Shown: positions 38,495 to 48,165, counted from the first letter of the stretch. The stretch: 64,000 nucleotides of DNA from an uncultured Clostridia bacterium (GCA_947624965.1 CANQMN010000004.1:1-64000); one strand, 5' to 3'. Made by a program: numbers and translations. The notes: a model not told the origin generated them from the letters alone.

Positions 38495-39447
38495 ACCGTC
38501 TCCAAAGATTCGGCGATGCTTTCGAGCGAAACGAACGCCGCGCCGCCCGCGAGGGCGTTTTTATAGCGTTCGCCCCCCTCGCCGCGCGCGATATACACGT
38601 TGCATTGCGCGGGGTGGGATGTATATTTCCCGCCCGAATCGAAGATCGCCTTCACGAGCTTGACGGAGACGTCCACGTCGTCCTCGACGTCGCGCGCGAA
38701 ACAGAATACCTTGCCTTCGAGCGCGCCGCCCTTTCTGCGCCGATCCTTGTGCTTGTTCACGAAGCGGTAAAACTGCTCGTGCGCGCGGAAATGCGCCTCC
38801 TTCTCCTCGTTTTTTTCTGCATAATATTTGCGCTGACCCGCGGAAGAGGGCTGGCGGATCTGGTAGTTTTCGAGCCTGCCCGCCTTGATGCGGTACCGCT
38901 CGACGAGCCCCTTCACATCCGTTCCCTCCCGCCGGCACAGCGCTTCGCATACGCGCATGGTCGCGTACGCGTCGTCCACGGCGCGGTGCGGCGTAAATTC
39001 CACGCCGAGCGCCTCCGCCATCGCGCCGAGCCCGAGCTGCTGCCCGTACTTCCCCTCCGTGTTCATCCAGAAAAACTGCGTATCCAGCCAGTCGAAGCGG
39101 AAAGAGGGAAGGCGGTAACGTTTGGTTTCGAGGTTGAGATAGTTCACGTCGTTGAGGGTCGCGTGCCCGAGGACGACGGCGTCCTTCTCTTCGAGGATCG
39201 CCTTGATACGCCTGTATTCCGCGGGGAAGATCGGGTACTTCTTAAAATCTTCATACTCGTAGGGAAGCACGAGCCCCTCGTGCCCCTTGCGGTCGGTGAG
39301 ATGAAATTTCCCCTTTGGGTTGAGGAGAATGTCCTCCCGCGCCAGCAGGTTGAACTGTTCGTCCGTTACGACGTACCCGAAGGCGCAGATCTTCGCGACG
39401 CTCTTGAAAACGCACGCGCATTCGATATCGAAAAATACGTATTTCAT
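38491..39447 (-). CDS. DEDDh 3'-5' exonuclease with C-terminal BRCT-like domain
   Basis: A 318-residue protein. Residues 1 to about 185 are a DnaQ-like exonuclease: Exo I FFDIECA (D7, E9), Exo II HATLNDVNYLNLE, and Exo III HRAVDDAYATM. After a charged linker, the last 75 residues (GALEGKVFCFARDVEDD...GGKYTSHPAQCNVYIARGE) look like a BRCT domain, as in some clostridial and phage exonucleases. It probably acts in DNA or RNA processing. It begins seven bases after serS ends and has little ribosome site of its own, so coupling to serS is likely. Confidence 0.85.
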   Translation of the reverse strand: MKYVFFDIECACVFKSVAKICAFGYVVTDEQFNLLAREDILLNPKGKFHLTDRKGHEGLVLPYEYEDFKKYPIFPAEYRRIKAILEEKDAVVLGHATLNDVNYLNLETKRYRLPSFRFDWLDTQFFWMNTEGKYGQQLGLGAMAEALGVEFTPHRAVDDAYATMRVCEALCRREGTDVKGLVERYRIKAGRLENYQIRQPSSAGQRKYYAEKNEEKEAHFRAHEQFYRFVNKHKDRRRKGGALEGKVFCFARDVEDDVDVSVKLVKAIFDSGGKYTSHPAQCNVYIARGEGGERYKNALAGGAAFVSLESIAESLETV

Positions 39448-39454
39448 GCGGGAA

Positions 39455-40738
39455 TTATTTTACCGAAATTTCCGTCTTGCCGCCCATGTACGGGCGGAGA
39501 ACTTCGGGAACGGATACGCTGCCGTCGGCGCGGAGATGGTTTTCGAGGAAGGCGATGAGCATTCTCGGCGGCGCGACGACCGTGTTGTTGAGGGTATGGA
39601 CATACGCGCTGCCCTTCTCCGTTTTATAGCGGATATTGAGCCGCCGCGCCTGCGCGTCCGTGAGGTTGGAACAGCTTCCCACCTCGAAATATTTCTTTTG
39701 GCGGGGAGACCACGCCTCCACGTCCACACTGCGGTATTTGAGGTCGGCGAGATCCCCCGTACAGCATTCGAGGGTGCGGACGGGGATCTCCATGGAGACG
39801 AACAGCTCCACGGTGTAGTGCCACATCTTGTCGTACCACGCCTCGCTCTCCTCGGGCTTGCAGAGGACGATCATTTCCTGCTTTTCAAACTGGTGGATGC
39901 GGTAGATGCCGCGCTCCTCGATGCCGTGCGCGCCCTTCTCCTTGCGGAAGCAGGGGGAATAGCTCGTGAGCGTTAAGGGGAGCTCCTTTTCGTCGAGCGT
40001 CTGCCCCATGAACCTGCCGATCATGGAGTGCTCGGAGGTGCCGATGAGGTACAGATCCTCCCCCTCTATCTTGTACATCATGCCGTCCATTTCCTCGAAG
40101 CTCATCACGCCCGAGACGACGGAGGAGCGGATCATGTACGGCGGAATGCAGTAGGTGAAACCCTTATCTATCATGAAATCGCGCGCATACGTGAGCACGG
40201 CGGAGTGCAGCCGCGCGATGTCGCCCGTGAGATAGTAGAAGCCCTGCCCGCTCGTGCGCCTTGCGCTGTCGATATCGATGCCGCCCAGCTTTTCGAGGAT
40301 ATCGAGATGGTAAGGGACCTCGAATTCGGGCACGCGCGGCTCCAAAAACCGTTCGCGCTCCACGTTCTCGCTGTCGTCCCGCCCGACGGGGGTATCCTTG
40401 CTGACGATGTTGGGAATGCGCATCATCACGGCTTTGAGCGAGCCGAGGACTTCCTCCGTCTCCCGCTCGACCGCGGCAAGGCGCGCCGCGTCCGCCGAGA
40501 CCTGCGCTTTCGCCGCCTCCGCTTCCTCGCGCTTGCCCTCGCGCATGAGCTGCCCGATCTGTTTGGACAGCGTGTTGCGGGAAGCGCGGAGCGCGTCCCC
40601 TTCTATCTGCAATGCGCGGCGTTTCGCGTCCAGCGCGAGCGCCTCGTCCACGAGGGGAAGTTTGCCTTCCTGAAATTTTTTCCGAATGTTTTCGCGCACG
40701 AGTTCCGGGTCGTTGCGAAGAAGCGCGATGTCGATCAT
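39455..40738 (-). CDS. serS: Seryl-tRNA synthetase
   Basis: A 427-residue class II synthetase that charges tRNA-Ser (a GCU isoacceptor is encoded at 11680-11770). The N-terminal coiled-coil arm (about 30-100) grips the long variable arm. The motifs are motif 2 SPCFRKEKGAHGIEERGIYRIHQFEKQE and motif 3 at the end, NHLRADGSVSVPEVLRPYMGG. The start at 40738 follows AGAGGTGA. No T-box leader is present, because the promoter lies only about 25 bp upstream. Confidence 0.97.
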   Translation of the reverse strand: MIDIALLRNDPELVRENIRKKFQEGKLPLVDEALALDAKRRALQIEGDALRASRNTLSKQIGQLMREGKREEAEAAKAQVSADAARLAAVERETEEVLGSLKAVMMRIPNIVSKDTPVGRDDSENVERERFLEPRVPEFEVPYHLDILEKLGGIDIDSARRTSGQGFYYLTGDIARLHSAVLTYARDFMIDKGFTYCIPPYMIRSSVVSGVMSFEEMDGMMYKIEGEDLYLIGTSEHSMIGRFMGQTLDEKELPLTLTSYSPCFRKEKGAHGIEERGIYRIHQFEKQEMIVLCKPEESEAWYDKMWHYTVELFVSMEIPVRTLECCTGDLADLKYRSVDVEAWSPRQKKYFEVGSCSNLTDAQARRLNIRYKTEKGSAYVHTLNNTVVAPPRMLIAFLENHLRADGSVSVPEVLRPYMGGKTEISVK

Positions 40739-40762
40739 GCGGTCACCTCTTTGATTTTCTCC

Positions 40763-40791
40763 ATTATACAACTTTTTGCGGAAAATGGCAA
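40763..40791 (-). promoter_or_regulatory. Promoter of the serS operon
   Basis: On the minus strand, TTGCCA (40791-40786) and TATAAT (40768-40763) are separated by 17 bp. The leader is under 20 nt. Confidence 0.8.
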
Positions 40792-40852
40792 CGCTTTGTC
40801 CGCTCCATTCGGCGCAGACACGGAAAAAATTCGCAAACTGCGCACGGTTTTT

Positions 40853-40881
40853 TTGACTTTTCCGCTCAATGCGTGTATAAT
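40853..40881 (+). promoter_or_regulatory. Promoter of the P-type ATPase gene
   Basis: TTGACT (40853-40858) and TATAAT (40876-40881) are separated by 17 bp. It diverges from the serS promoter. Confidence 0.85.
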
Positions 40882-40921
40882 AGGGAATAGTAGGCGGTAT
40901 TTTCGCCGAAAGGGGAAAATT

Positions 40922-43501
40922 TTGGATAATAACATACCCGTTCCCGAGGAGGCGGGCGAAGCGCAGGAACTCCGCGCCGAGCCGCACGAGCCGAAGCGCA
41001 GGAAGTTCGCGGCGCGCGTGCTCGAACGCCCTTCCGCCGAGCTCTCCGAGACGAAGGAACGCAAAAAACTTATGAAGCGCTTCAAGAAGGCGAAGGAGAT
41101 CCCCTCCGAGACGGACGTGGAGCGGTTTACGCCGCCCGTGGACAGGGGGCTCACCGCCGATCAGGTGAAGACGCGGTTCGATCAGTTCCTCTTCAACGAC
41201 GTCAACAAGCGGTATTCCAAGTCGTACGCCGCCATCTTTATCGGCAACATCTGCACCTTCTTCAACCTGCTGTGCGTGATCGTCGCGGTCATGCTCGCCA
41301 TCGCGCATGCGGGCATCACGCAGTTCCTCTTTGTGGCGATCTTCGGCGCCAACCTCTTTATCGGTATCTTGCAGGAGATCCTCGCGAAGCGGCAGATAGA
41401 CAGGCTCTCCGTCCTCGTCTCCGCGACGGCGAAGGTCGTCCGCGACGGCGTGGAGACGGAGATCCCCGTGCGCGACGTCGTGCTCGACGACGTCATTCTC
41501 CTCGAAGCGGGCAAGCAGGTCCCCGCCGACTGCGTCCTTGCGGACGGCATCGTGGAGGTGAACGAATCCCTCCTCACGGGCGAATCCGTGCCCATCAAAA
41601 AGCAGATCGGGGAGACGCTGTACGCGGGTTCCTTCATTTCCAGCGGCGCATGCCGCGTCCGCGCAGACAAGGTGGGCAAGAACACCTACCTCAACTCCCT
41701 CACTTCCAAGGCAAAAAAGTATAAGAAGCCGCGCTCGGAGATCATGAACTCCATCCGCCTCTTCATCCGCGTCATCGGCGCGGTGATCCCCGTCATCGCG
41801 GGGCTCATGTTCTGGGTGAACTGGGAACAGACGGGGCACCTCTTCGACGAATCCGTCCAGCTCACGGGCTCCATCGTCATCGGCATGATCCCCTCGGGAC
41901 TTCTTCTTCTCACCTCGCTCGCGATGGCGATCGGCGTACTGCGGCTCGCGAAGAAACATACCCTCGTGCAGGACCTCTACTCCCTCGAAATGCTCGCCCG
42001 CGTCAACGTTCTGTGCCTCGACAAGACGGGCACGATCACGGACGGCAGAATGACGGTGAACGACTGCATGATCCTCAACAACTTCACCGAATATTCCCTC
42101 GACGACATCATGGGGAGCATGCTCGCCGCGCTCGACGACAATAACCAGACATCCATCGCGCTCAACGCGCGGTTCGGACACTCTGGCGCCCTCTCGGCGA
42201 CCGCCGTTCTGCCCTTCTCCTCCAAGCGCAAGCTCTCCGCCGTAACCTTCGGCGAGATAGGGACTTTCGTGATGGGCGCGCCCGAATTTGTGCTCCGCCC
42301 CATGCCGCCCAAGGTGGACAGGATCGTAAAACAATATGCGCAGATGGGGTTGCGCGTGCTCGTGCTCGCCTATTCCCCCAACGCTCTCAACGGAGACAGG
42401 GTGCCCGCGGTGCTCCGCCCCGCCGCGATCATCACGCTGGCGGACAACATCCGCTCGGACGCCGCGGAGACCATCAAATGGTTCCGCGACAACGACGTGG
42501 AGATCAAGATCATCTCGGGCGACAACCCCGTTACCGTCGCCGAGGTCGCGCGCCGCGTCGGCGTGAAGAACGCGGGTTCCTACGTCTCTCTGGACGGGCT
42601 CACCGACCTCGAAGTGGAGAACGTCGCCAACCAGTATACCGTGTTCGGGCGGGTCACGCCCGAGCAGAAAGCCATCCTCGTGCGGGCGATCAAAAAGCAC
42701 GGGAGCACCGTCGCCATGACGGGCGACGGCGTGAACGACATCCTCGCGCTCAAAGAGGCGGACTGCGCCGTCTCCGTCGCGTCCGGCTCGGAAGCGGCGA
42801 GAAACGTCTCCCACCTCGTGCTCCTCGACAACAACTTTCTCTCCCTTCCCTCCGTCGTCTACGAGGGCAGGCGGGTGATCAACAACATCAAATCGTGCGC
42901 GTCCCTGTACATCATGAAGACGCTGTTCACGACGCTCCTCGCCATCATCTGCGCGTGCATGTCCTCGCCCTATTTCTTCCGCACGAACAACATGCTCCTC
43001 TTCGAGGTGCTCGTTGCGGCGGTCCCCTCTGCGGTCATCGCACTGCAACCGAACAGCAACCGCGTGCACGGGAAGTTTATCCTATATGTCCTATCCCGCG
43101 CGATCCCGGGCGCCATTACGCTCATTTTGTGCGTGATGGGCATGTATCTCGGCGTGCAGTTCATGCCGCAGTCGCTGGGCACCGCCATGTGGCTCGGCGA
43201 TGTGGGCGAGAACATCTCCCCGCTCTTCGTGCTCGCCGTAACGTTCGGCGGCGTGGTGATGCTCTACCGCATTTTGCAGCCCTTCAATCTCATCCGCGCC
43301 GCGGTATACGCGCTCTCGCTCGGCGTGTGTATCCTCGTGTTCGCGGTGCCCGTGCTGGGGAATATCGTCTACACCGACTGGACGGCGGCGCGCGAGACGC
43401 TCACGCTGACACAGCTTCTCTACCTCATCTGTTTCCTGCTCGCGGCGTTCCCCGTCTCCAAGGCGCTCACGAGACTCTGCGACCTGATGAACCCCGATTG
43501 A
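40922..43501 (+). CDS. P-type cation-transporting ATPase (CtpE/MgtA-like)
   Basis: An 859-residue membrane ATPase. An N-terminal disordered, charged tail (about 1-75) precedes the E1-E2 core. LTGESVP lies in the actuator domain, the phosphorylated aspartate is D367 in LDKTGTITD, and MTGDGVNDILALKEADCAV is the hinge. There are about ten membrane helices. IGMIPSGLLLLTSLAMAIGV replaces the CPx motif, so it is not a heavy-metal pump; calcium or magnesium is likeliest (CtpE-type). The start is TTG at 40922, in frame, after AAAGGGGAAAA; the ORF track extends back through the promoter and is wrong there. Confidence 0.92.
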   Translation: MDNNIPVPEEAGEAQELRAEPHEPKRRKFAARVLERPSAELSETKERKKLMKRFKKAKEIPSETDVERFTPPVDRGLTADQVKTRFDQFLFNDVNKRYSKSYAAIFIGNICTFFNLLCVIVAVMLAIAHAGITQFLFVAIFGANLFIGILQEILAKRQIDRLSVLVSATAKVVRDGVETEIPVRDVVLDDVILLEAGKQVPADCVLADGIVEVNESLLTGESVPIKKQIGETLYAGSFISSGACRVRADKVGKNTYLNSLTSKAKKYKKPRSEIMNSIRLFIRVIGAVIPVIAGLMFWVNWEQTGHLFDESVQLTGSIVIGMIPSGLLLLTSLAMAIGVLRLAKKHTLVQDLYSLEMLARVNVLCLDKTGTITDGRMTVNDCMILNNFTEYSLDDIMGSMLAALDDNNQTSIALNARFGHSGALSATAVLPFSSKRKLSAVTFGEIGTFVMGAPEFVLRPMPPKVDRIVKQYAQMGLRVLVLAYSPNALNGDRVPAVLRPAAIITLADNIRSDAAETIKWFRDNDVEIKIISGDNPVTVAEVARRVGVKNAGSYVSLDGLTDLEVENVANQYTVFGRVTPEQKAILVRAIKKHGSTVAMTGDGVNDILALKEADCAVSVASGSEAARNVSHLVLLDNNFLSLPSVVYEGRRVINNIKSCASLYIMKTLFTTLLAIICACMSSPYFFRTNNMLLFEVLVAAVPSAVIALQPNSNRVHGKFILYVLSRAIPGAITLILCVMGMYLGVQFMPQSLGTAMWLGDVGENISPLFVLAVTFGGVVMLYRILQPFNLIRAAVYALSLGVCILVFAVPVLGNIVYTDWTAARETLTLTQLLYLICFLLAAFPVSKALTRLCDLMNPD

Positions 43502-43511
43502 CATCGGCGAC

Positions 43512-43542
43512 AAAATGCCACCCGCTCGGCGGGTGGTATTTT
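43512..43542 (+). terminator. Terminator after the P-type ATPase gene
   Basis: A CCACCCGC/GCGGGTGG stem is flanked by AAAATG and TATTTT. It resembles the terminator at 1871-1899. Confidence 0.85.
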
Positions 43543-43559
43543 AATATGCGCCGCTTTTG

Positions 43560-43738
43560 CGCCTACCCCCTCCCCTACCCCTCCCCCCTTACAAAGGGGG
43601 AGGGTAAAAGGGGAACTCCTCCCCCGACGGAAAACAGAACACCCCGAGGAGAAAACGCCCCGAGGGGAACGGAACGCCTCTAATAAAGGGGGCGAAGATC
43701 CCCCTCGCTTTGCGAGGGGGGAAGTAAAAACACAAAGG
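43560..43738. repeat. Dispersed GC-rich palindromes, fourth cluster
   Basis: One element near 43565-43605 (CTCCCCCCTT facing AAAGGGGGAGGGTAAAA) and a type A half near 43698-43735 (TCCCCCTCGC facing GCGAGGGGGGAAGTAAAA). The stretch lies between convergent genes, with no ORF of its own. Confidence 0.8.
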
Positions 43739-43762
43739 GCGAAACCGAATTGCTTTCCCAAA

Positions 43763-43788
43763 AAAAAGAGACCGTGGGGTCTCTTTTT
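43763..43788 (-). terminator. Terminator of the nadA-phosphoesterase unit
   Basis: AAAAAGAGACC (43763-43773) and GGTCTCTTTTT (43778-43788) pair over a GTGG loop, directly at the stop codon. Confidence 0.85.
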
Positions 43789-44584
43789 ATCGCTCGATCG
43801 TGATGATGGGAACGTGCGGACGGTTGTTGAAACGGAAGGGAAATTCGCTCTTCCCGATGCCGCGCGATACGATCATGCGCGTGCGCTCCGTGAGGCGGTA
43901 CATGCCCGACGTGTATTTGGGAAACAGTCCCTGCCCGGGCGCATACAGCCCCCGTCCGAAAAAGCGGAACTGCCCGCCGTGCGCGTGTCCGCAGAGGACG
44001 ACGTCGGGTGAGAGCGCGCCGCTCTGCACGATGCGCGCCGCGCGCTCGGGGCGATGGATGAGGAGCACGACGCAGTCCTCCTGCGCGAGCGCGGGAAGTT
44101 CCGCGCGCTCCGATACGCCCGCCAAGACGATCGTGCCCGCGCCCGTCTCCACCCGCTCCGCGCGGTTGTCGAGCACGTGTACGCCCGCCTGCATAAGCCG
44201 CGAGAGGATCTCCTCCGACGAATCGTTCTTCGCGTCGTGGTTCCCCTGTACGAACCAGACGGGAAAGCGCGCGCACAGCGCTTCGATGAAACGAAACGCG
44301 CCGCTTTTTTCCGCGTCCGTGCTCCGCACGACGAGATCGCCCGTGAGCGCAACAAGGTCGACGTTTTCCCGTTCGAGCGCGGCGAGCAATCCGTCCGTAT
44401 CCACCGCCTGTTTGGGAAAATGCAGATCGGAGAGATGCGCGATACGGACGCTCCCCCGCTCCGTCCCGAGGCATATGCGGAACCGCTCGTACGTTATCGT
44501 TTTATTGTCCGCAAAGACGATGAGGAGCACGGCGACCGTGACGGCGAGCGCGCCGACCGCGCCGAGCGCGATGTACCACCCCAT
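43787..44584 (-). CDS. Membrane-anchored metallophosphoesterase
   Basis: A 265-residue calcineurin-like phosphoesterase. One N-terminal membrane helix (about 4-24) anchors the catalytic domain. The metal motifs are HLSDLHF, TGDLV, GNHD, LIHRPE and GHAHGGQ, as in the YkuE/YaeI group that may act on lipid phosphates. It lies 40 bases after nadA with no promoter between, so they share a transcript. The substrate is unknown. Confidence 0.9.
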   Translation of the reverse strand: MGWYIALGAVGALAVTVAVLLIVFADNKTITYERFRICLGTERGSVRIAHLSDLHFPKQAVDTDGLLAALERENVDLVALTGDLVVRSTDAEKSGAFRFIEALCARFPVWFVQGNHDAKNDSSEEILSRLMQAGVHVLDNRAERVETGAGTIVLAGVSERAELPALAQEDCVVLLIHRPERAARIVQSGALSPDVVLCGHAHGGQFRFFGRGLYAPGQGLFPKYTSGMYRLTERTRMIVSRGIGKSEFPFRFNNRPHVPIITIER

Positions 44585-44624
44585 AGAGACCTCCCGAAAG
44601 CATATGCGGCGCGGCGGAAAACGG

Positions 44625-45536
44625 TTACCCGCCGAGCGCGATCATGGCGTCCACGCACCTTATCGCCTCTTTCGCGACGCGCTCGTCGAGGACGATCTCC
44701 GCGCGCTCTCCCCGCAGGCAGGCGAGCGCGTCCGTCAGCGTGGCGAGCCGCATGTTGTGGCACACGAGATCTTTACACAGCGGATAGAAAGACTTCTCCG
44801 CGCAGTCCAGTTGCAGATGTTCGAGAACGGTATTCTCCGTCCCGATGATAAATTCGCGGGCGGGGCTGTTCTTCGCGAACGCCATGATGCCCGTTGTGGA
44901 GCCGACATAATCCGCCCGCTCCCAAACCTCGGGCAGGCACTCGGGGTGCACGAGAAGGAGCGCGTTCGGATGCGCCGCGCGCGCCGCCTCGACGTCCGCC
45001 CGCCGCGCCCGCAGATGGGTGGGACACCCCCCGTGGACGAAGTGAAACGTCTTTTCGGGGAGCTTTTTCTGCAAATATCTGCCGAGGTTGATGTCGGGCA
45101 CGAAGAGAATTTCCTTCTGCGGAAGGCGCGCGATGATCTTCTCCGCCGAGGAGGACGTAACGCACACGTCGCACACCGCCTTCAATGCCGCGGACGTGTT
45201 GATGTAGGCGACGACGGCGGCTTCGGGGTATTCCTCTTTGAGCGCCGCCAGCTCCTCCGGCTCGATCTGTTCCGCCATGGGACAGCCGGCGTTCTCGTTC
45301 GCGAGATACACCTTTCTCTCCGGCAAGAGAAGTTTTACCGTCTCCGCCATGAAGCGCACGCCGCACACGACGACGTCGCCCTGCGCCCCCGCCGCATACC
45401 GCGCGAGCGCGAACGAATCGCCCGTAAGATCCGCAACTTCCGAGAGTTCCCGCTTCGCATAGGTGTGCGCGAGGAGCAACCGCCCGCGCGCGCGTTTTTC
45501 CCGCACGATCTCATCCTGTAATTCCCGAATCGTCAT
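44625..45536 (-). CDS. nadA: Quinolinate synthase A
   Basis: A 303-residue [4Fe-4S] enzyme that condenses iminoaspartate with dihydroxyacetone phosphate to make quinolinate for NAD. Motifs include LLAHTYAKREL, NENAGCPMAEQ, YINTSAALKAVCDVCVTSSSA, HPECLPEV and YVGSTTGI. Ligand cysteines occur in the ENAGCP and HPEC segments and in LVCHNMRLATL near the C-terminus. nadB and nadC are not adjacent. The ATG at 45536 follows AAGGGA; the upstream ORF extension crosses the promoter. Confidence 0.95.
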   Translation of the reverse strand: MTIRELQDEIVREKRARGRLLLAHTYAKRELSEVADLTGDSFALARYAAGAQGDVVVCGVRFMAETVKLLLPERKVYLANENAGCPMAEQIEPEELAALKEEYPEAAVVAYINTSAALKAVCDVCVTSSSAEKIIARLPQKEILFVPDINLGRYLQKKLPEKTFHFVHGGCPTHLRARRADVEAARAAHPNALLLVHPECLPEVWERADYVGSTTGIMAFAKNSPAREFIIGTENTVLEHLQLDCAEKSFYPLCKDLVCHNMRLATLTDALACLRGERAEIVLDERVAKEAIRCVDAMIALGG

Positions 45537-45564
45537 AGTTCCCTTCCCGAATAACTTCGCGAAA

Positions 45565-45593
45565 ATTATACTCCCGCGCCGCCCCTTTGTCAA
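45565..45593 (-). promoter_or_regulatory. Promoter of nadA
   Basis: On the minus strand, consensus TTGACA (45593-45588) and TATAAT (45570-45565) are separated by 17 bp. No NadR or NiaR operator was recognised. Confidence 0.85.
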
Positions 45594-45619
45594 ACGATTG
45601 CGCGGACCCCGCAAAAAAA

Positions 45620-45965
45620 CGCCTCTCCCCCCACCCTACCCTCCCCCCTCGTTCCGAGGGGGGAGGTGAAACAGAGCGTCCTCTCCTTGCAAGGGTGCAT
45701 GTAATAAGCTTTACCCCCCTCCGTTCCGAGGGGGGAGGTGAAACAGAACACCCCTTGACGAGGGGGAAACACCGCTCGGTGAGGAGTTAAAAAAACGCCC
45801 CTTGGGCGCAAATTGCCCCCCTCATAAAAGGGAAATACAATAACGTCCTCCTTTTACAGTCGCGTTACTTCTTGCGAGAGGGATACAATAAGTCCCCTTC
45901 GCAAGGGGGACATGCCATAGCGTTACCCTCCCCCTTTGCAAGGGGGAGGGGTTGGGGAGGGGGTA
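45620..45965. repeat. Dispersed GC-rich palindromes, fifth cluster
   Basis: Type A units near 45625-45670 and 45715-45742 (CCTCCGTTCCGAGG cores), and a type B unit near 45923-45963 ending AGGGGTTGGGGAGGG. Shorter A-rich and C-rich spacers lie between. No supported gene lies between nadA and the glycan operon terminator. Confidence 0.8.
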
Positions 45966-45979
45966 GAAAACAGAGGGCG

Positions 45980-46009
45980 AAAAAAGCGGGGACGGCGATC
46001 CGTCCCCGC
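45980..46009 (-). terminator. Terminator of the glycan operon
   Basis: GCGGGGACGG (45986-45995) pairs with CCGTCCCCGC (46000-46009), followed by TTTTTT on the minus strand, six bases after the GH36 stop codon. Confidence 0.9.
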
Positions 46010-46014
46010 AGGTC

Positions 46015-48165
46015 CTATTTTTCCTCTTCGAGCGTCCATGTCCACGCGCAAAAATCTTTTTGCCGGGGAAGCGGCAAGCCCGCGTTCATGAGAGTCGCCC
46101 CCGAATAGGTCTCGCCCCGCTCCGCAACGCGGTATCGCTTGTCCGCGTTCAGCCCCTTCAACCGAAGCCGCCGCGCGACGGGCGTCGCTTCGGCGTGCGC
46201 CGTCATCCCCGCGACATAGGCGCGGGCGGCGTCCGCGGAGACGAGTTCCTCCGCAAACCAATTCCCCTCGAAGGGGTCCAAAAGGCGGTAGAGGTCGCCC
46301 GAAAGGAGCAGAGGCTCCACGGCGCGGTAGCGCGCGATCTGCGCGGGAATGCACGCGCGCTCCTCTTTGGTAAGTTTGGCAAAATCGAGTTCGTACCCCG
46401 TCGCGCCGAGGGACGCGATCGTCCCGCGCGTTTCAAAGGGGGTGATGCGCCCCGTCTGGTGGTTGGGACAGGCGGAGACGTGGCAGCTCATCGCCGAAAG
46501 CGGATAGGCGTACGAAGTCCCCCACTGGATCTTGGCGCGGTCGTACGCGTCGGTATTGTCGCTCGTCCAGATCTGCGGGAAATAGAAGAGCATGCCCGCG
46601 TCGAACCTTCCGCCGCCGCCCGAACAGCCCTCGAAAAAGACGTTCGGAAATTCCGCTTTGAGCGCGGCGGCGAGCCCGTACACGCCCAAGACGTAGCGGT
46701 GCTGAAATTCGCCCTGCTGTGCGGCGGGAAGCCCCTCCGAATAAAATTCGGTGAGGTGCCTGTTCATGTCCCACTTGACATAGGAGATATCGTTTTCGCG
46801 GAGAAGCGCCGCAATGCGCGAGTAGATCTCTTGCACGATCTCCCCGCGGGAGAAGTCGAGCACGAGCTGGTTGCGGCTCTCGCAGCGCTCCGTCCCGCAT
46901 TTTCCCACCGCCCAATCGGGGTGCGCGCGGTACAGATCGCTGTTTCGGGAGACCATCTCGGGTTCGATCCAGATGCCGAATTTTATCCCCCGCGCCTTAC
47001 ACCGTTCGATGAGAGGGGTAAGCCCGCCCCGCAATTTTTCCCCGTTCACGAACCAGTCGCCGAGGGCGGAGCGGTCGTCGTTGCGCGCGCCGAACCAACC
47101 GTCGTCGAGCACGAAGGTGTCCGCGCCGAGACAGGCGGCTTCGTCAATGAGGGAAAGGAGCTTGGGCGTATCGAAGTCGAAATAGGTCGCCTCCCAGTTG
47201 TTCGCTACGACGGGACGGGGGCGTTTCGCCTCGGGCGGGGAGACATACTCCCGCAGAAAGTCCACCGCCTGCCGCGAGAGCTTTCCGAGCCCGCCGTCCG
47301 AATAGAAGAGCGCCGCCTGCGGCGTTACGAACGTTTCGCCGCCCGACAGTTTCCACGAAAAGTTGCATTCGTTGATGCCGCCCTGCAACCGCGCGCAGTC
47401 CGTCTGCGTGCGCTCCGCCGAGAGGCAGAAGGAGCCGCTGTACATGAGTTCCGCGCCGTAGCATTCGCCGAAGTCCTCGCAACAATCCTCTTGCAGGAGC
47501 GCGAGAAAGGGATTACTCTGGTGGGAAGAAGTTCCCCGCGCGGACTCCGCGCGGAACGTACCGTGCGCAAGCGGGATACGCTCGGGCGCGCGTTCGGCGC
47601 AATGCCTGCCGTGCAGGAAGAAAATATCCCGCCGCCCCGCGGGGAGGTCCAAACAAAAGGAATACGCCTTGCGGAGCACGAAGGGCGCATCGCCCGTGTT
47701 TTTGATGCGCGCGTGGCGCACGAGCGCATCCTTGCAGACGGTATAAACGAGAACGATCTCCGCGGGGGAGAGCGCGTCGGTCAACGTGATTTCGAGGGTC
47801 TCTCCCCGCCGCGCATGGGGCAAGACGCCCATCTCGGGCGGCGCGGGCAAAATTTGGTGGGAGCGGTACAAAAAGCGGCTCGCTCTCCCCCCGTCCTCCC
47901 GTTCGATGAGAACGGAAGGCGTGCGGAAATCGCCCTGTCCGTAGCCGCCGTATTCGGAGGCGGAGATTTCAAGGGAAAACAGTTCCTCCCCCGGCGGCAT
48001 CGCGATGAAGGGGAGAAAGTACGGCTCGGCGAGCGCGGACAAATCGTCCCCGCCGATCTTTCCGCCGAAGTGGAGATGTTCGAGATAGCCCGCGGCGTTG
48101 ACCCGCATAACATAGTCGAAGGTCTCGCCGCGCAGGAAAAAGCGTTCCCCGTCCCAAGCGATCAT
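46015..48165 (-). CDS. Alpha-galactosidase, glycoside hydrolase family 36
   Basis: A 716-residue cytoplasmic enzyme that removes terminal alpha-galactose. An N-terminal beta-supersandwich leads to the (beta/alpha)8 barrel with VLDDGWFGARNDD, the nucleophile D466 in YVKWDMNR and the acid/base D536 in WTSDNTD. The 70-residue gap is the same as in characterised bacterial GH36 enzymes. No signal peptide is present, so it works on imported oligosaccharides. It overlaps nagA by ATGA and is the last gene of the operon, followed by a strong terminator. Confidence 0.93.
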   Translation of the reverse strand: MIAWDGERFFLRGETFDYVMRVNAAGYLEHLHFGGKIGGDDLSALAEPYFLPFIAMPPGEELFSLEISASEYGGYGQGDFRTPSVLIEREDGGRASRFLYRSHQILPAPPEMGVLPHARRGETLEITLTDALSPAEIVLVYTVCKDALVRHARIKNTGDAPFVLRKAYSFCLDLPAGRRDIFFLHGRHCAERAPERIPLAHGTFRAESARGTSSHQSNPFLALLQEDCCEDFGECYGAELMYSGSFCLSAERTQTDCARLQGGINECNFSWKLSGGETFVTPQAALFYSDGGLGKLSRQAVDFLREYVSPPEAKRPRPVVANNWEATYFDFDTPKLLSLIDEAACLGADTFVLDDGWFGARNDDRSALGDWFVNGEKLRGGLTPLIERCKARGIKFGIWIEPEMVSRNSDLYRAHPDWAVGKCGTERCESRNQLVLDFSRGEIVQEIYSRIAALLRENDISYVKWDMNRHLTEFYSEGLPAAQQGEFQHRYVLGVYGLAAALKAEFPNVFFEGCSGGGGRFDAGMLFYFPQIWTSDNTDAYDRAKIQWGTSYAYPLSAMSCHVSACPNHQTGRITPFETRGTIASLGATGYELDFAKLTKEERACIPAQIARYRAVEPLLLSGDLYRLLDPFEGNWFAEELVSADAARAYVAGMTAHAEATPVARRLRLKGLNADKRYRVAERGETYSGATLMNAGLPLPRQKDFCAWTWTLEEEK

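Noticed and set aside
40739-40860. T-box leader of serS
   Set aside because: The leader from the mapped promoter is under 20 nt and no AGGGTGGNACCGCG box occurs.
39455-43069. 1204-residue ORF including serS and the antisense of the P-type ATPase
   Set aside because: Only the last 427 residues (serS) are real. The rest is antisense to the ATPase, and serS has its own promoter and ribosome site.
45586-45594. Spo0A box (TTTGTCAAA) at the nadA promoter
   Set aside because: It is simply the -35 TTGACA with flanking T and A; single and without sporulation context.
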